NCBI GenBank assembly: GCA_900175165.2
Contig: FWWN02000608.1
Coordinates: forward strand, 1 to 64,000
Length of the DNA: 64,000 nt
Direction: 5' to 3'
DNA from: Rhizomucor pusillus
Lineage: Eukaryota > Mucoromycota > Mucoromycetes > Mucorales > Lichtheimiaceae
Of the stretch, positions 24,501-36,728 are shown piece by piece; within the stretch, counting starts at the first letter, position 1; each line of letters starts with the position of its first letter. Below the pieces are notes generated by a model. It made no database searches and was not told the origin of the DNA. It worked only from the letters and a program-made list of their open reading frames with translations. Made by a program: the position numbers and the translations under genes.

Positions 24501-26331
24501 TTTATAGCCGCGAGCCGGAGAGCATCGACAGCTACGTAGTCCTTGACTTCAATCTGCAGTTTCGGAAGAACAAGCTTGATAGCCGCGATGAAATCCGGTA
24601 CAAGCATCCGGATACCTTCCAAATCGGTAACAAAGAGCTCAGTAGAATTCAGCAGGATGATTGGTAAACATGCGTCTGATTTAAGACCGACAACGAGAGA
24701 TGCGTAAAACCGTTCAATGTATGTTCTTTCAAACTGTCTGAACCTTTGAGGCCGGCAAAAGATTTTGCACAACGTGCCGAAGGCTTCAGCGCAGCCGCGC
24801 TCGGTGGATGCATTCGTCTGCGGCGCCGTCGAGCACGCATCGAAAAGGTAGTTGCCAAACATGTTAAGAATAGTATTCCCATCCGGCGCAGTGACGGTTG
24901 CCTGATTCAGTCGTTGTGATCCGACATTGTTGAACAAGTCGACAAGCTGCCCAATGCACAGCATGGCAAGTGTAAAATTATGTGCTGGTAAATCGAGTGG
25001 ATGCGGTAGCAGATAAAGAATGCGATGCCATGCGTAATATACAAAGTCAGGAGATAGATCGAGTTTTACATTGATGCCATTGACGGACAAGATCACCATA
25101 TCACTTCCTTCACCTGGCCCATACAAGAGATTGAATACACGGTTCGTCAATGATACAGACGTGGCGCTCCATTGTTGTATAGCCTTGGGTCGATGCGTCC
25201 ACCGCCTGAAGCATTCCTAGCAATTGTTCTCATTAGACCACCTGTTGACACGGATATATAGATCTCTATTTACCTTCAAGATATCCCACATGGCAACATC
25301 GCGAGTCCTCGATCTCAACCACAGCTCAAACAAGACCTAGTAGAAAAATTTCATGTGAGAATGGTGATATCTCCCATCTTTTTTGCGCGCGCGGGGCACG
25401 GCTTACTCGAAGCAAATGTTCACAGAGTTCATCGCTCATATTCGGTACACCAGTCATTCCCCATTCACCCACAGGTTCCTTCAGCAACGAGTCTGCAATG
25501 CCTAGCACTACTTTTAACAGCACCGTCCAAGTCTCCGTTGAAAGCTCCAAGGTACGCCCAGCCATCGCGAGTATTGTAAGCGTCTTTTTACAAAGTTCGA
25601 TGTGGCGCTGCACGAGCGACGAGACCATATCCGCTCCAGCAGACATAGTCGATGATTGCGCTGATGCTGATGCTGATGTTGCTGCTGCACCTGCTATCGG
25701 CTGATTTGATAAAGATATATTGACAGGTACGTGATTTGCATGTGGATTGATAGGAAGCATTGACAAGTTGAAGCTGCTCGATCTGGTAGATGCACTCATT
25801 GGATAAGGTCCCTGATGTTGCTGCTGCTGATGCTGCTGCTGGCGCTGCGAAGTGGAGGACGGGTTCGGTACAGCCTGTGCCTGAGTAATACGTGGTTGGA
25901 AAAGCAGGGAGCATTGGTGGAATATAATCTGATAAAACTCCTGCTCTAACGCTTCATCCATGATAGCAACCGGTCGCATCTGAGGCTGGAACAACCACTG
26001 CGCGTATATGCTGATATCGCTGCTGGTAATATCCATATCCTCCAGAGGAAGACAGAAGCCTTGACCAAGTACTTCCATGTACCATTTTACGTGGGCTGTA
26101 GATCTGAACAAAGCTGGATCGGGCGGTCCTTTTCCAGGTGCTGGCTGCAAGTAGTTGGTGATTTCTGAAATGAGTACGCGGCGGATGGGCAGCGGTAATG
26201 GACCCAATATATTTGTTTCTAAGTGGTCAACAATGTCAGCTCTTTTTCTCCTGTGCCTCTTCTGAACAATAAAAATGCGTACGTGGGTCATGCGGCAGCA
26301 AGCCAAGCTGCGCTATCCAGTCCAGAAACAT
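21592..26331 (-). CDS. RALGAPB-like RapGAP-domain protein
   Basis: Resembles the beta subunit of the Ral GTPase-activating complex. The N-terminus has VKWYMEVLGQGFCLPLED, the middle has CAEAFGTLCKIFC, and the C-terminal RapGAP-like domain has CVVWIEDL and then GPLVDGIVVSRHALGAMVR. My exon set is 26331-26283, 26239-25407, 25336-25274, 25216-24365, 24282-24226, 24165-24004, 23941-23843, 23817-23713, 23658-22715, 22652-22524, 22459-22333 and 22269-21592. Every junction closes in phase, giving 1365 residues; animal RALGAPB is near 1490. The start is the weak point: an ATG at 26306 without the first 43-nt intron is the alternative. In animals the beta subunit is non-catalytic and needs an alpha partner. 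No alpha gene is in the window. The tract around 25850 is Gln-rich. Confidence 0.87.
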
Positions 26332-26470
26332 AAATGGGTCTTGCTGCTGTGCTTATTATTCTCGTTTGCTGCTTGCTGCTGCTCCGTGGGTTTGCAGGAG
26401 CGCTAGCAGTGGTGGAGTTTTGCCAAAGGCATGCCAGCGGCGATCCAGCGGAGTGTGAATCTGCATCGCG
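26332..26470. promoter_or_regulatory. Compact divergent promoter, RALGAPB-like / HSF
   Basis: Only 139 bp separate the two divergent start codons. The region is rich in CTGCTG on one strand. No clear heat-shock element array (alternating GAA and TTC) was seen in it. Confidence 0.5.
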
Positions 26471-28393
26471 ATGGTTAAATTCATCCGGAGCAGAACGAAA
26501 AAAAACGTCGGTGACCTTCTAGATTCTGTTAGTCCTTCTTTCCTCATGAGCAAACGAAGCAACTCGCTTACGCGCCAGGACACCGTAAACGTTTCGTCAC
26601 CGGCTACTTCGGTTGGTTTACCTCCAACCCCAATTCCGGTGTTCGGAAACGAATCACCGGCGACAATATCACCCATGTCGACTGCGCTGGTATCGCCCTC
26701 GCAGATTCAGAAGCCTGTAATGCAGCGCAACGTGCCTCCCTTCCTCAATAAACTGTACAAGTAAGTTGTCGCTCTGTTCTTGCGTGAAAAGTCGCGGCAT
26801 TTTTAAACTTTATCTTTTTTCTCTAGTATGGTATGCGACCCCGCTTCGAACGATCTTATTCGGTGGTCCGAGGACGGCACCTCTTTTGTGGTAACTCGGC
26901 AGCAGGAATTAGCCAACAAAGTTTTACCTAGATTCTTCAAACATGGCAACTTTTCATCATTTGTAAGGCAGCTGAACATGTATGGTTTTCACAAAGTCCC
27001 GCATCTGCAGCAAGGCGTGCTTCTTCCTGAAGGCGACGCAGAACAGCTCGAGTTTAGCAACCCAAATTTCCAGCGAGACCAGCCGGATTTGCTGCTGCTC
27101 GTTACTCGCAAAAAGGGCCGAGACCCGGATGAAAAGGAGCAGGGGAACGTTGATTTTCAGCATATCATGGATGAAATTACTGCGATCAAAAAGCATCAAA
27201 TGAGCATCAGCACCGAGCTCAAGAATATCCAGCGAGACAACCAAGTCCTTTGGCAGGAAACTCTTGCTGCAAGGGAACGACATCAGCGACACCAAGAAAC
27301 CATTGATAAAATCCTGCGCTTCCTTGCGTCGGTATTCTCTAATGATAAGAAAAGAACTGGTATTCCCAGAAAACGACGGCTGCTTATCGGCGATGCAGAA
27401 ACGGACTACTCGCAGTATCCAGTGGATTCTGATGAGACAGATGAAGAGCAGCAGCGGCCAGCTAAAATAACTCGTTTGGGATCACTCGATCTCGGCGATG
27501 TCTTGAACGAAAATGAGACATTGAAGCAGCAGCAGCAGCCGTCATCTGCCGTTAACACAGCAACTGCGCCAGCACCACCACCGCCGCCAACTACCACTTT
27601 GGCACACGCTGACAATGCTGCAGCAGCTGCAACAGCATTCACTGCTCCAAGTAAGTAAAGTTTAAGGGGTTTGAAGCTAGCATGAATTTCGGAAAACTAA
27701 AAAACTGTCTGCGTGATAGCTGGCAATGAACCTTCAATGCCGACATTTGATTTTTCCTCACTCACGCAAGCTCAGCAAATGCAAGGCTTACAGCAGTTAC
27801 TAAGCTTAGCACAGGACAATCCTAACATGCTATCACAACTGACTGGTTCTGACGCGTACGTTGGCGCAAACACAACAATTGCACCGATGGCAACGGCAAC
27901 AACAACAACAACAACAGCCGCTAGCACTGCTGTGGTACCGGGGCTTGATCCTAGTCTTCTTAGGGGCGGGCTAGAACCGAGCACGAATTCAAAAGATACC
28001 CACCTGACGACCGCCCCGTCATTGGTTGACACGACAAAGAGCATAGAGTCAGCGATGAAGACAGCAGACAGTATCTCGCAAGATATTGATCAACTGGGCG
28101 TGGACATTGAGGCACTGGCACAGCAACTGGGCTTTGATCCTTCAAAGCACGATGAAGAACTAGACTACGTAGATCTAGATGCATTTTTGAACAATTATGG
28201 TAAGCGATAGAATCCATTTTGGGCAATGGACGGGATGAGTGGTCTGATTTTGTTGGCGCTCTAACTAGGTGGACAACCTTCCTCGGCACCGCCGTCACCG
28301 AACAACAACGAGGTAGCAGCCTTGGTTAACACAGACGAAATCAGCAAATCCTCATCATCAACAACTCCTACTACCAGCGGAAAGACGAGCTAA
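26471..28393 (+). CDS. Heat-shock transcription factor (HSF family)
   Basis: Trimeric activator of heat-shock genes, acting in the nucleus. Exons are 26471-26760, 26827-27650, 27720-28199 and 28269-28393, which close in phase to 572 residues. The HSF DNA-binding domain spans about residues 86-195: NVPPFLNKLYN, LIRWSEDGTSF, FKHGNFSSFVRQLNMYGFHK and FQRDQPDLLLLVTRKK. Intron 1 falls inside the domain, between KLY and N. A coiled-coil oligomerisation region follows (about 205-265), then basic KKRTGIPRKRR. A Gln/Pro/Ala-rich activation region follows, with an acidic C-terminal block (LDYVDLDAFLNNYG) that resembles an activation motif. MSKRSNSL, 75 nt downstream, is an alternative start. Confidence 0.96.
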
Positions 28394-28623
28394 TAAGCAT
28401 CATCCCTGCTGCTGCTGCTCAGTATTATTTGTACAATAATCATTATCGCATTTTTTCGTTAACCCTGCTCCGTGTTCCCTTTTTCTTTTCTTCTCTTGCT
28501 TTTTTGCGAATAAATTTCGTGAACATTGCTGGCTGTCTATGTAAAAGCTTGCCGCCTCGGCAAAGCATATAGAAATTAAGGGGATGCTTCGCAGTTGCTG
28601 CTGCAGGGGGCGCCGCTCTTGCG

Positions 28624-28631
28624 TATAAATA
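28624..28631 (+). promoter_or_regulatory. TATA box of small secreted cysteine-rich gene
   Basis: TATAAATA lies 51 bp before the ATG at 28675, which supports the small downstream frame as a real gene. Confidence 0.6.
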
Positions 28632-28674
28632 TAAGCGCAGAATTCCAGTTCTCTGCTTTCTTTCTTCTCTCCCA

Positions 28675-28953
28675 ATGCTGCTGACCACTCTCGGTTCCAA
28701 GACGCTGGTAACATTGCTACTGCTCCTTCAATTTACTCTCGTATCTGCTCAAGGATGGTGCCAATGCACGCCTTCAAAAGCCAAACCTTCGCAAGAACTC
28801 GGGGATGCTGCTACTCGTGAATGCTGCAAAGAAGAAATAGGCACTGATGAAAACTGGCGGTGTATCCTGTCAGAAGAGAATTTCAGTCAAAAGGTGGACG
28901 AGTATTCAGAATGTTGCATTGACAAGAAGCTAGATGTAGGATGCGTTGCGTAA
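28675..28953 (+). CDS. Small secreted 8-cysteine protein, family not recognised
   Basis: A 92-residue frame beginning with a typical signal peptide: a hydrophobic LLLLLQFTLVSA core with likely cleavage after Ala-25. The mature part of about 66 residues is acidic and has eight cysteines at 29, 31, 50, 51, 63, 80, 81 and 90. Two are adjacent pairs, consistent with four disulfides. The order C-x-C, CC, C, CC, C differs from hydrophobins (C, CC, C, C, CC, C). A TATA box lies just upstream. It may be a cell-wall-associated or secreted effector-like protein. I do not recognise a named family. Confidence 0.75.
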   Translation: MLLTTLGSKTLVTLLLLLQFTLVSAQGWCQCTPSKAKPSQELGDAATRECCKEEIGTDENWRCILSEENFSQKVDEYSECCIDKKLDVGCVA

Positions 28954-29115
28954 AAACGTAATAAATCTTTTCAAGGGCTTGTCCCGGTTGCCGGATCGGA
29001 AGTTCCGGGGGAGAGAGTGAAAAATTGCTGCTGGCTTAAAAGTGTATTCTATGTGTGTGTGCCAGGGGTACTTTACTGCTTTGTGTTGCGTCTTGCGGCC
29101 GCTCTCTGACATACT

Positions 29116-32066
29116 ATGCACCGATCGACTCTACGGGTAGCAGCGGCGTCCTTTACGCAGCTCTCACGTTCTCAATCGCACACGACATGTCGAGCACTGA
29201 CGAGATCCAAGAACACAGCGGCAGCAACGCACGAGATCAAGCGTCTAATCAAGCCAAAGAGGAAACATGAGGTGGCACAGAAAGCAAAACATACAGCTAG
29301 CACCGTCACGACAATCGAGGGTACGACGTCTCCGGACATTGTTGATATCGTTCAAGAGACGCCGAAGGAAACAGATATCCTCGTGAACGACCCTGAAGCT
29401 GCAAAGTCATCGGAAACCACGAGCGTAGAATCTACTTTGCCGATATACCAATTAGGAGATTATATAGAGGCTTTTAGGTAAGGGAACTAAAGTTAACTGT
29501 GTAAAGGATATATTTTGCTTACTGAAGAGAGATGAGCAGCAATGGGCGATACAGCGGCGTTGTCGTCTCGCAAAAGAAGATCAGCGGTCGACGGCAGATA
29601 CTCGGTATCATGTTAAGGAACGGCGATGTCAAGGAATTCTCGAGCGACAACGTTGCATTTGCAGTCCCTGGATTTTCAAAATTGCTCGACCTATCAGTGG
29701 AGTTCGACGCTGGTGCAGAAACGATGGAGCATCCACCAAAAGATAAATTCAAGCGTGCCATTTCCGATTACCAACGCACCATCTTTTTGAAAAAGGGTGC
29801 AGCGCTTCGTTCGTTAAGCAAGATGTACACGCATTTCCAGAATGAATCCGGCGAGGCTACCAAAGTGTCACTGGAAGAGTTGTCAAAATATGCATTCTCT
29901 ACAGAAAACCCGACATACGAGCAGCTCCACGCCACTTTCGACTACGTCGTAGCAAATAATATTCACTTTATGCCTACAGCCAGCGTACGGATCACGCAAA
30001 TGTGGATGCTGCGATCAGCAAAGGAAACGAAAAATATTACCCAGATTGTAGAATGGATCCGGTCGCGCAGTGCCGTGTACACAGGATTCCTTGAACGCGC
30101 ACGAGCGCTTATTGAGTTTTACGAAGCACACGCAGATCCTCAACTGGGTACCTTGTCGCCGTCTGCGGTCGACACAGGCAAGATCTATGCCTCAAAATTA
30201 ACCGAAAGTGACAAGATGTTTATCGACTTTATTGCTGACTGGATAAAGTCGCCCAAAGTCATTGTCGATCCACCGCATGCAGTGTTTGTACCGACGATAC
30301 TCAAGGGACTCAAATGCTACGACGAGTTGTTCTTTGACACATCGCTCGCCATCAAGTTTCTCAGACAGATTGGCATGCTCAAACCGTGGGATAACGTGAG
30401 CTTGCTGCAGACAGCGAATGTGATGCAGGAATGGATATGGTCGGAGCGGTCTGCCAAGAATGACGAGCGAATGCAGCACTATGCTAAACTGTTTTTACAA
30501 CGAGGAGGACAGCAAGATTCTGTGGATGGAATGCACGACCTTGACGAGTGTGATGCGATCCGTCATGATTTTGGTAACCTACCGGTGTACACCATCGATG
30601 ATCCTTCTGCAAAAGAAATTGACGATGGCGTATCGATTGAGCGGATACCCGGGGGAGCGACCTGGTTGCATGTACACATTGCTGATCCGTCGGCTTATAT
30701 ACCACCAGGCCACGAGCTTGCAAACATTATGCAACAAAAAGTACAAACTCTCTACCTTCCCGAACAGCATTTCCCTATTCTTCCAAATGCTCTCTCTGCC
30801 GCAAAGTTTAGTTTGGGTGCAACGGCTCAGAAACTTGCTGACGGATCTCAGTATGCCATGACGTTTAGCGCACAAATTAACGACAGCGGCAATCTGACGG
30901 CGTGGAAAGTTCGCCCGAGTCTAGTGAGGAATGTACAGAAAATTTACTATGACGATCTTGACATATTGTACGACAAACACTCGATACCACGCGATGCAGC
31001 TGATCCGCTAGTTGACCTGACCAGATCATTCACACATCCTACCTCCATACCAACAATACACAGCGACAATCAGCATAGTAATAATCAGCAGCAACAACAG
31101 CATTCAACCGTAATTGACAACAATACTCTGCAAGACCTGCTCGACTTGTACCACATTACACAGAAACACTATCGATTCCGGCTGCAATGCGGTGCTGTTA
31201 ACTTTGGGTTCCCAAGCCCAAATGTCTCCATTGATCCGAACCCGCTTCCATTACCTGCTTTTTCATTTACAGAGCCACAATACGCAGCCCATTTGCCTGC
31301 AATCCGTGTATCCCTCGACAAGAGCTCGACCTCTCCTGCGCGAAAGATGATCGCAGAAACAATGATTGTCGGTGGCCGTGTAGCGACGCATTACGCTAAG
31401 GAGCACGGTGTAGCGATGCCGTACCGAACACAAACGTGGCCGCAAAGTGTGACCCAGGACGAACTCGACATGCGTAACAAGATGCTTTCGCTGCGGGACA
31501 TAAATGGCAAGATCAAGATTGCTGATATGATCCGGTATATGGAAGTGCTCCCGCCTGCAGCGCTGTCGACAGTACCGGGGCAGCCGCATGTATTGATGGG
31601 CATCCCGGACGGATACGCCAGAGTGACTTCGCCGCTGCGACGGTACATGGATATTGTGACGCACTGGCAGCTCAAGGCGCATTTGCTCGGCAAGCCCATG
31701 CCGTTCGATGTGGAAGCATTGAATCGGCTCGGGCCTAGAATCGAGGCTAGAGAGAAACTCATGTCTGGACTCGAGCGCAGAAGCGTCCAATTCTGGGTCG
31801 TTGAGCTTATACGACGGTTAATGGCCGAGAGCCACGGTCGCGACATGGAGTGGACATGCCTTGTGAGCCGAGAGAGCAAGAGTGGCCAATCAAAGCTCGG
31901 TGCAAGCATTGAGGTCGCCTCAGGGACCATATTGGAACTCGGAATCCGCGGACGGTTAGAAAATGTACCAAGCAACCTCCAAGTCGGACAGGTTGTCAAG
32001 GCGCGTATCCGGGAGGTCGATGCATCCATGCAAAGCATTGTTTTGGATTGCATCCACGTAGAATAA
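29116..32066 (+). CDS. DSS1: Mitochondrial RNase II-type exoribonuclease (Dss1-like)
   Basis: 3'-5' exoribonuclease of the RNB family, by homology the nuclease partner of the Suv3 helicase in the mitochondrial degradosome. Exons are 29116-29477 and 29528-32066, giving 966 residues, close to yeast Dss1. The N-terminus (RSTLRVAAASFTQLSRSQSH) is basic and Ser-rich with no acidic residues, as expected for a mitochondrial presequence. The RNB catalytic core starts near residue 470 with YTIDDPSAKEIDDGVSI, which supplies the metal-binding aspartates, followed by WLHVHIADPSAYI and FSLGATAQKLADG. Later come GYARVTSPLRRYMDI and a C-terminal S1-like region. A short Gln-rich insert sits in the core near 31080. 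Confidence 0.93.
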
Positions 32067-33655
32067 TAAGCATTGCACTCTTTTTTCATTGTAATAATTC
32101 ATTCGCACCCACAACATTGTAACATATAGAAACAAAAACTTTTTTATTGAAAAAAGAAATTGACATTCCCTGCTATGTATTTCCCGTCCGTCATTGTCGT
32201 CGTCGTCTGACTAATTACTAATGATTCGATAACGACAGCAGAGTTTCATCTAGAGATAAAGCTTTCCCCGCTGGGAGATCCACTTGATCTTGTCCAGCAA
32301 TCCGATCAACCTATATGAACTGGTCCCACCACCGCCGATCGGTCCCGATCCCTTCCCATCCCATCCGCTGTCAAAATATTGATCGCGAGATCTGTGTCTG
32401 TCTGTCTGTGCAGGCAAAGTAGTACTACATACATGCATGCTGCAATTGCACGTCACATCAGTGTTCCTGTGAGGTATCTTTTAATGCTTTGCATCTAGAA
32501 GCATCGTATCCATGCAGATCTTGCAATGTCATCTATGCTTTAAGACATAGATGGATGACAAATCAAAAGCAGAAGCGCAGTTTTCGTTGTGTGAATTTAG
32601 CAGAACAACTAGTTAGCGAACAGTAGTTTCCGTCGTTTCTTTTTCGTCGGACACCGAATAAAGTTTCCATTTATTCCCTGTCCTGCAACTATCGCTTAGC
32701 AACAGGTGCGGATCCATATCAAATTCCTTTTTGCCATGCATATTCTAGATTTGCAGAAAAGCATTGCGGTGGACAAATATGAAAGCATAATTGACTGTGA
32801 ATAAAGGGCGAAAGTGGAAGTTTTCACACCCTCATTCTTCTAGGTCGACCTTGGAGGAGGAGGAGGACGAGGCCACAATATTTTTTCATGGGAACAATGC
32901 CAAAACTAGTCTGGCGTCATTCCGTCAAGAGTGGGTGAGTGAGTGAGTGACACTTGTGATGATGTGCATGCGGAGTCAAAGTGGTGGTTGTGATGGGTGG
33001 GAGAGCCTTGAACGTGGCGGGAAGTGGGGTATGTTTCCTTCCCGTCCCGCTGTTCTGTGGTGCGGGGTGCGGGAGCGGCCCCACGTTTAACCAAAGTTTT
33101 TAGTCTTGCTGTCATGTACGAATCTTTAATTAGTTGAGAGTCAAGCAGAAAAGGGGGTTTGCAAAGACAACGTTGTTGTTATTTTTTTTTCTCAATGACG
33201 ATGAGCATCATACACAATGTATTACCTTGCACAGCCTAACAACAATGGAAATATCGTGTTGGACGGATCGCCTCCTTTTTCCCGTCGCCGCATTATTATT
33301 TTCCCATGCGGGGCCGTTCTGTCTTCATAAGCCGAGAATCGGTGTAACTAAGCCTTGCATATATGCCGTCTTTGGCGGGATGGTGCGTGAAAAACCAGAA
33401 AACTCGTGTGCTACGTACATGTCTCAGAGTTGCAGCAGTGATGATGATGCTGTGTGTGGAAGACGATGGATTCAGTATAAATACCGGCCACATCGCTTTT
33501 TCCTTTTTTTCCTTCTTGTGCGATTGTTACTCTTTTCCTCTCTCTGTGAACCCCCTTACCCCGCATTTTTTGTGTGTATACACGGCTCTTTTCCTGTTCG
33601 TATAGACTTCTTCTTTTTCTTTCTCTCAGCAGCACTAGATTCCCCTCCTCCCTGA
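32067..33655. other. Intergenic between DSS1 and trehalase
   Basis: About 1.6 kb with the trehalase promoter at the right end. A (GTGA)-like patch lies near 32935-32950 and a GAGGAGGAG run near 32853. No gene is supported. A 173-codon frame at 33134-33655 overlaps the TATA box and pyrimidine-rich leader and is treated as noncoding. Confidence 0.5.
33476..33483 (+). promoter_or_regulatory. TATA box of trehalase gene
   Basis: TATAAATA about 180 bp upstream of the ATG, followed by a long CT-rich leader. Confidence 0.55.
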
Positions 33656-35734
33656 ATGCGACGGATCACTTTTGGCATCCTGTGTGGTGCGGCTGCGGTC
33701 GTTGCTGCACAGCAGCAGCAGCAGCAATATCGCACATGCGACTCACCTATCTACTGCCCGGGTCCCTTGCTAGAGACCGTGCAGCTTGCACAATTGTATC
33801 CTGACTCCAAGACGTTTGTCGACAAGGTAAACAATAAAGCATTTAATTATTATTTTTTTCGCTCATAAAATTAATTTGAAACAAACATCAACAGCCGACA
33901 TCTAAACCCCTTGACCAAGTCTTGGAAGCTTTCAATGCATTGGGCAAGAATGCATCCCGCGAGGCCATCCAAAAGTTCGTCGACGATAACTTTTTGCAAG
34001 AAGGCACCGAGGTCAAGCCCGTGAATCTGTCGATTTCTGCCGACCTGCCGTTGCTAGACAAGATCGACGACCTGACCTACCGAGGCTGGGCTCTGCAGAT
34101 CCACAAGTACTGGGCCAAACTTACGTTTGAGTTTGATACGTCGGCGTTGTGTGACGGATGCGTCTCGAGCACTCTGCCGGTCTCAAAGCCATTTGTCGTG
34201 CCCGGCGGTCGGTTTAGAGAGTTTTACTATTGGTAAGCATTATCTCGGGAATTTGCCCAACATACATATGTACCCCTGGCTTTTGGCCCCCTAGAAATTA
34301 TGCACAGACCACCACCATTTGCAATTGCTGCAAGCAAACTCACATTATTGCTTAATTTACAGGGACAGCTACTTTGTAATCCGTGGTCTGCTGCTGAGTG
34401 GATTGAACGAGCAAGCTAAGGACATGATCGACAACTTTTTAGAGTTTGTCGACACGTACGGTTTCATCCCGAACGGTGCGCGCATCTACTATTTAAACCG
34501 GTCCCAACCGCCTTTCCTGGTTGAAATGATCAAGGCATACTACAATGCAACCGGGGACGAAGATTACGTGAAGCAGGCTCTTCCAACACTTGACAAGGAG
34601 TATGAGTTTTGGATGAAGAACAAGACCGTCCAGGTTGACTGTGGTGGCAAGAACAAGAAAGCATACACATTGAACCGGTACCACGTGATCAACAATTCAC
34701 CTCGTCCTGAATCCTACCTCGAGGATTACGAAACTGCATACGTCAACGTCAGCTTTACCGACAAGGAGATTGACCAGCTATTTGCAGACATTGCAGCGGG
34801 TGCAGAGAGCGGCTGGGATTACACATCGCGCTGGACCCGATACAAGGAACCGCTGCCGGAGGACCCAGGCGCGTACCACTTGTTACGCTCGCTCAACACC
34901 GACAACGTTGTGCCTGTTGATCTGAACGCGCTGCTCTGGAGCATGGAGTCTACTCTGGCGGAGTGGCATGCCAAGTTCAGCCACAACAAGAACAACCGCA
35001 AGGCAAAGTACTACAAGCGCCAAGCAGCCAAGCGTCTCGAAGCATTTGAAAAGGTGTTCTGGGACGAGGAAAACGTTGGATTTTACGACTACAACTTGAC
35101 CAGCAATGCAAGAAACGTCGACTATACCCCAGCAGGTCTGTACCCGATCTGGCTAGGTGCTGTGCCGAACCGTATCAAGCGAAACCAGGAAATTCTGTCG
35201 CATCTCATGGATGAAACGCGCCATGCTTTGGAAATGTATCCCGGTATCCTCACAACTTCGTATTACAACACCACACTGCAGTGGGATCTGCCCAACGGAT
35301 GGCCACCGCTTCAGTACATTGCTATCAATGCCATGTTGAACGTCGACAAGTGGTTCAAAGATCAGTCAAATTCGCTTCTCGATACAGCCCACGTCTTGGC
35401 TGAGCGATACCTTGCTTCGGCGTTCTGCTCCTGGTACAAGACCGGTGGATACATCCCCAATGTCTTGCAGCAACTTCCAAACCAGACAGATGTCGGCCAC
35501 ATGTTTGAAAAGTTTGACGTTGAGCAGATCGGCGATGCCGGATTTGGAGGTGAATGTAAGTGTAATGCGAAACGGATAATGTGATAAATGGTCCGAGATT
35601 GCTAAACTGATACGTTTGTAGATACCGTTCAAGCTGGATTTGGATGGACCAACGGCATCGCTCTCTGGTTGTTTGACACATTCGGTGGATTCAAAGCACC
35701 TGATTGCAACCAGACAGTGACGTATTCCTTGTGA
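33656..35734 (+). CDS. Secreted GH37 trehalase
   Basis: Hydrolyses alpha,alpha-trehalose to two glucose. Exons are 33656-33826, 33895-34232, 34363-35555 and 35622-35734, which close in phase to 604 residues. A signal peptide (RRITFGILCGAAAVVAA) and a Gln run precede the GH37 domain, so this is the extracellular or vacuolar type, not the cytosolic regulated one. Trehalase signature 1, PGGRFREFYYWDSYF, spans intron 2, and signature 2 is QWDLPNGWPP near residue 475. The catalytic Asp context is ESGWDYTSRW (about 320). The catalytic Glu is in GFGGE (about 567), at the last exon junction. Several NxS/T sequons fit a secreted enzyme. Confidence 0.97.
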
Positions 35735-36728
35735 AGGACCATCACTCACTTTTGTACTAAATCGCTACTACTACATTGCCTCGTACCAACTCCTTCTTTT
35801 TCCTTTTTTCTGATACTTCTTTTAACGCGCGCGCGTGTGTATGTGTGGGAAATGTTTTGATCTGCAGCAGCCACCAAAATGTGGCAGCACCCCTAGCCAC
35901 TGCTGATCCCGTCAATAAGGAGGAGATGCAAGAAAAGGAAAAACCTAATTTCATCAGTGGCAAAATGTTACGTTTCGAGGAGGCTTTTTAGATCCGAAAT
36001 AAAAAGCCATGACTATCCGTACGAGATGTGGGAAGCTTTGCAAACTGAGGCTGATATTTACTAAGCATAGCTCCAGGTCTCATCATCCGCGGATAGGATA
36101 TGGAGACACGAACGTAAAAATGCATCCTCATTAAACTCTCAAATTGTCAGCGTGGTTGTCCGGTTTCTGAGCTTATCGATTGACAACATACGACGATACA
36201 TGCAGGTCAGTACAGATGAAGCAGAGTATATTTCTATCGTCTGTGGTAACGGATAGAGTCAAGGAACATGATAGAAGTGGTGGTGCTGGTGAGTTACCCG
36301 GAGGGACTTGATTGACACCCATGATCATATGAGAATTCAGGTAACATCAGCAAATAACTTTGGCGCTAAAATTTTCAGTTCATTATCCGTTTGTGGCATT
36401 TCGCAAATAAAGATAATTATTACTACACGACTTTAAGCCAGCGCCGAGACTTATGCTTCAACGTTAACGTTGCGGTGAGTAATGAAGAAGGGCATAAAAA
36501 GATGCAACGTGGGATGGATCGTGATCTTTTTTAATATAACTTTGATTCGTTCCTTTTCGCCCCTTGCTGATTGTCCAGCAGCAGCTGGGTATGTGCGCCA
36601 GCCTGCTGTGGTTGCACAGAAATCAATCTCTGTACTCTGGTTAATGTTGCACGAGAAAATCAAACAGTGAATGCACTCGAACCTTTTCTCGTACCTTTGT
36701 CCTCCTTCCTGCCCTTGCTACTAGACTG
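35735..36728. other. Intergenic, no gene seen
   Basis: About 1 kb downstream of trehalase. It contains a GC-alternating patch near 35827 and no frame with a recognisable domain. Confidence 0.5.

Noticed and set aside
26332..26470. Possible heat-shock elements giving HSF autoregulation
   Set aside because: No array of three alternating GAA/TTC units was found in the divergent promoter.
33134..33655. A 173-codon frame ending just before the trehalase ATG
   Set aside because: Spans the trehalase TATA box and its pyrimidine-rich leader; low complexity and no domain.
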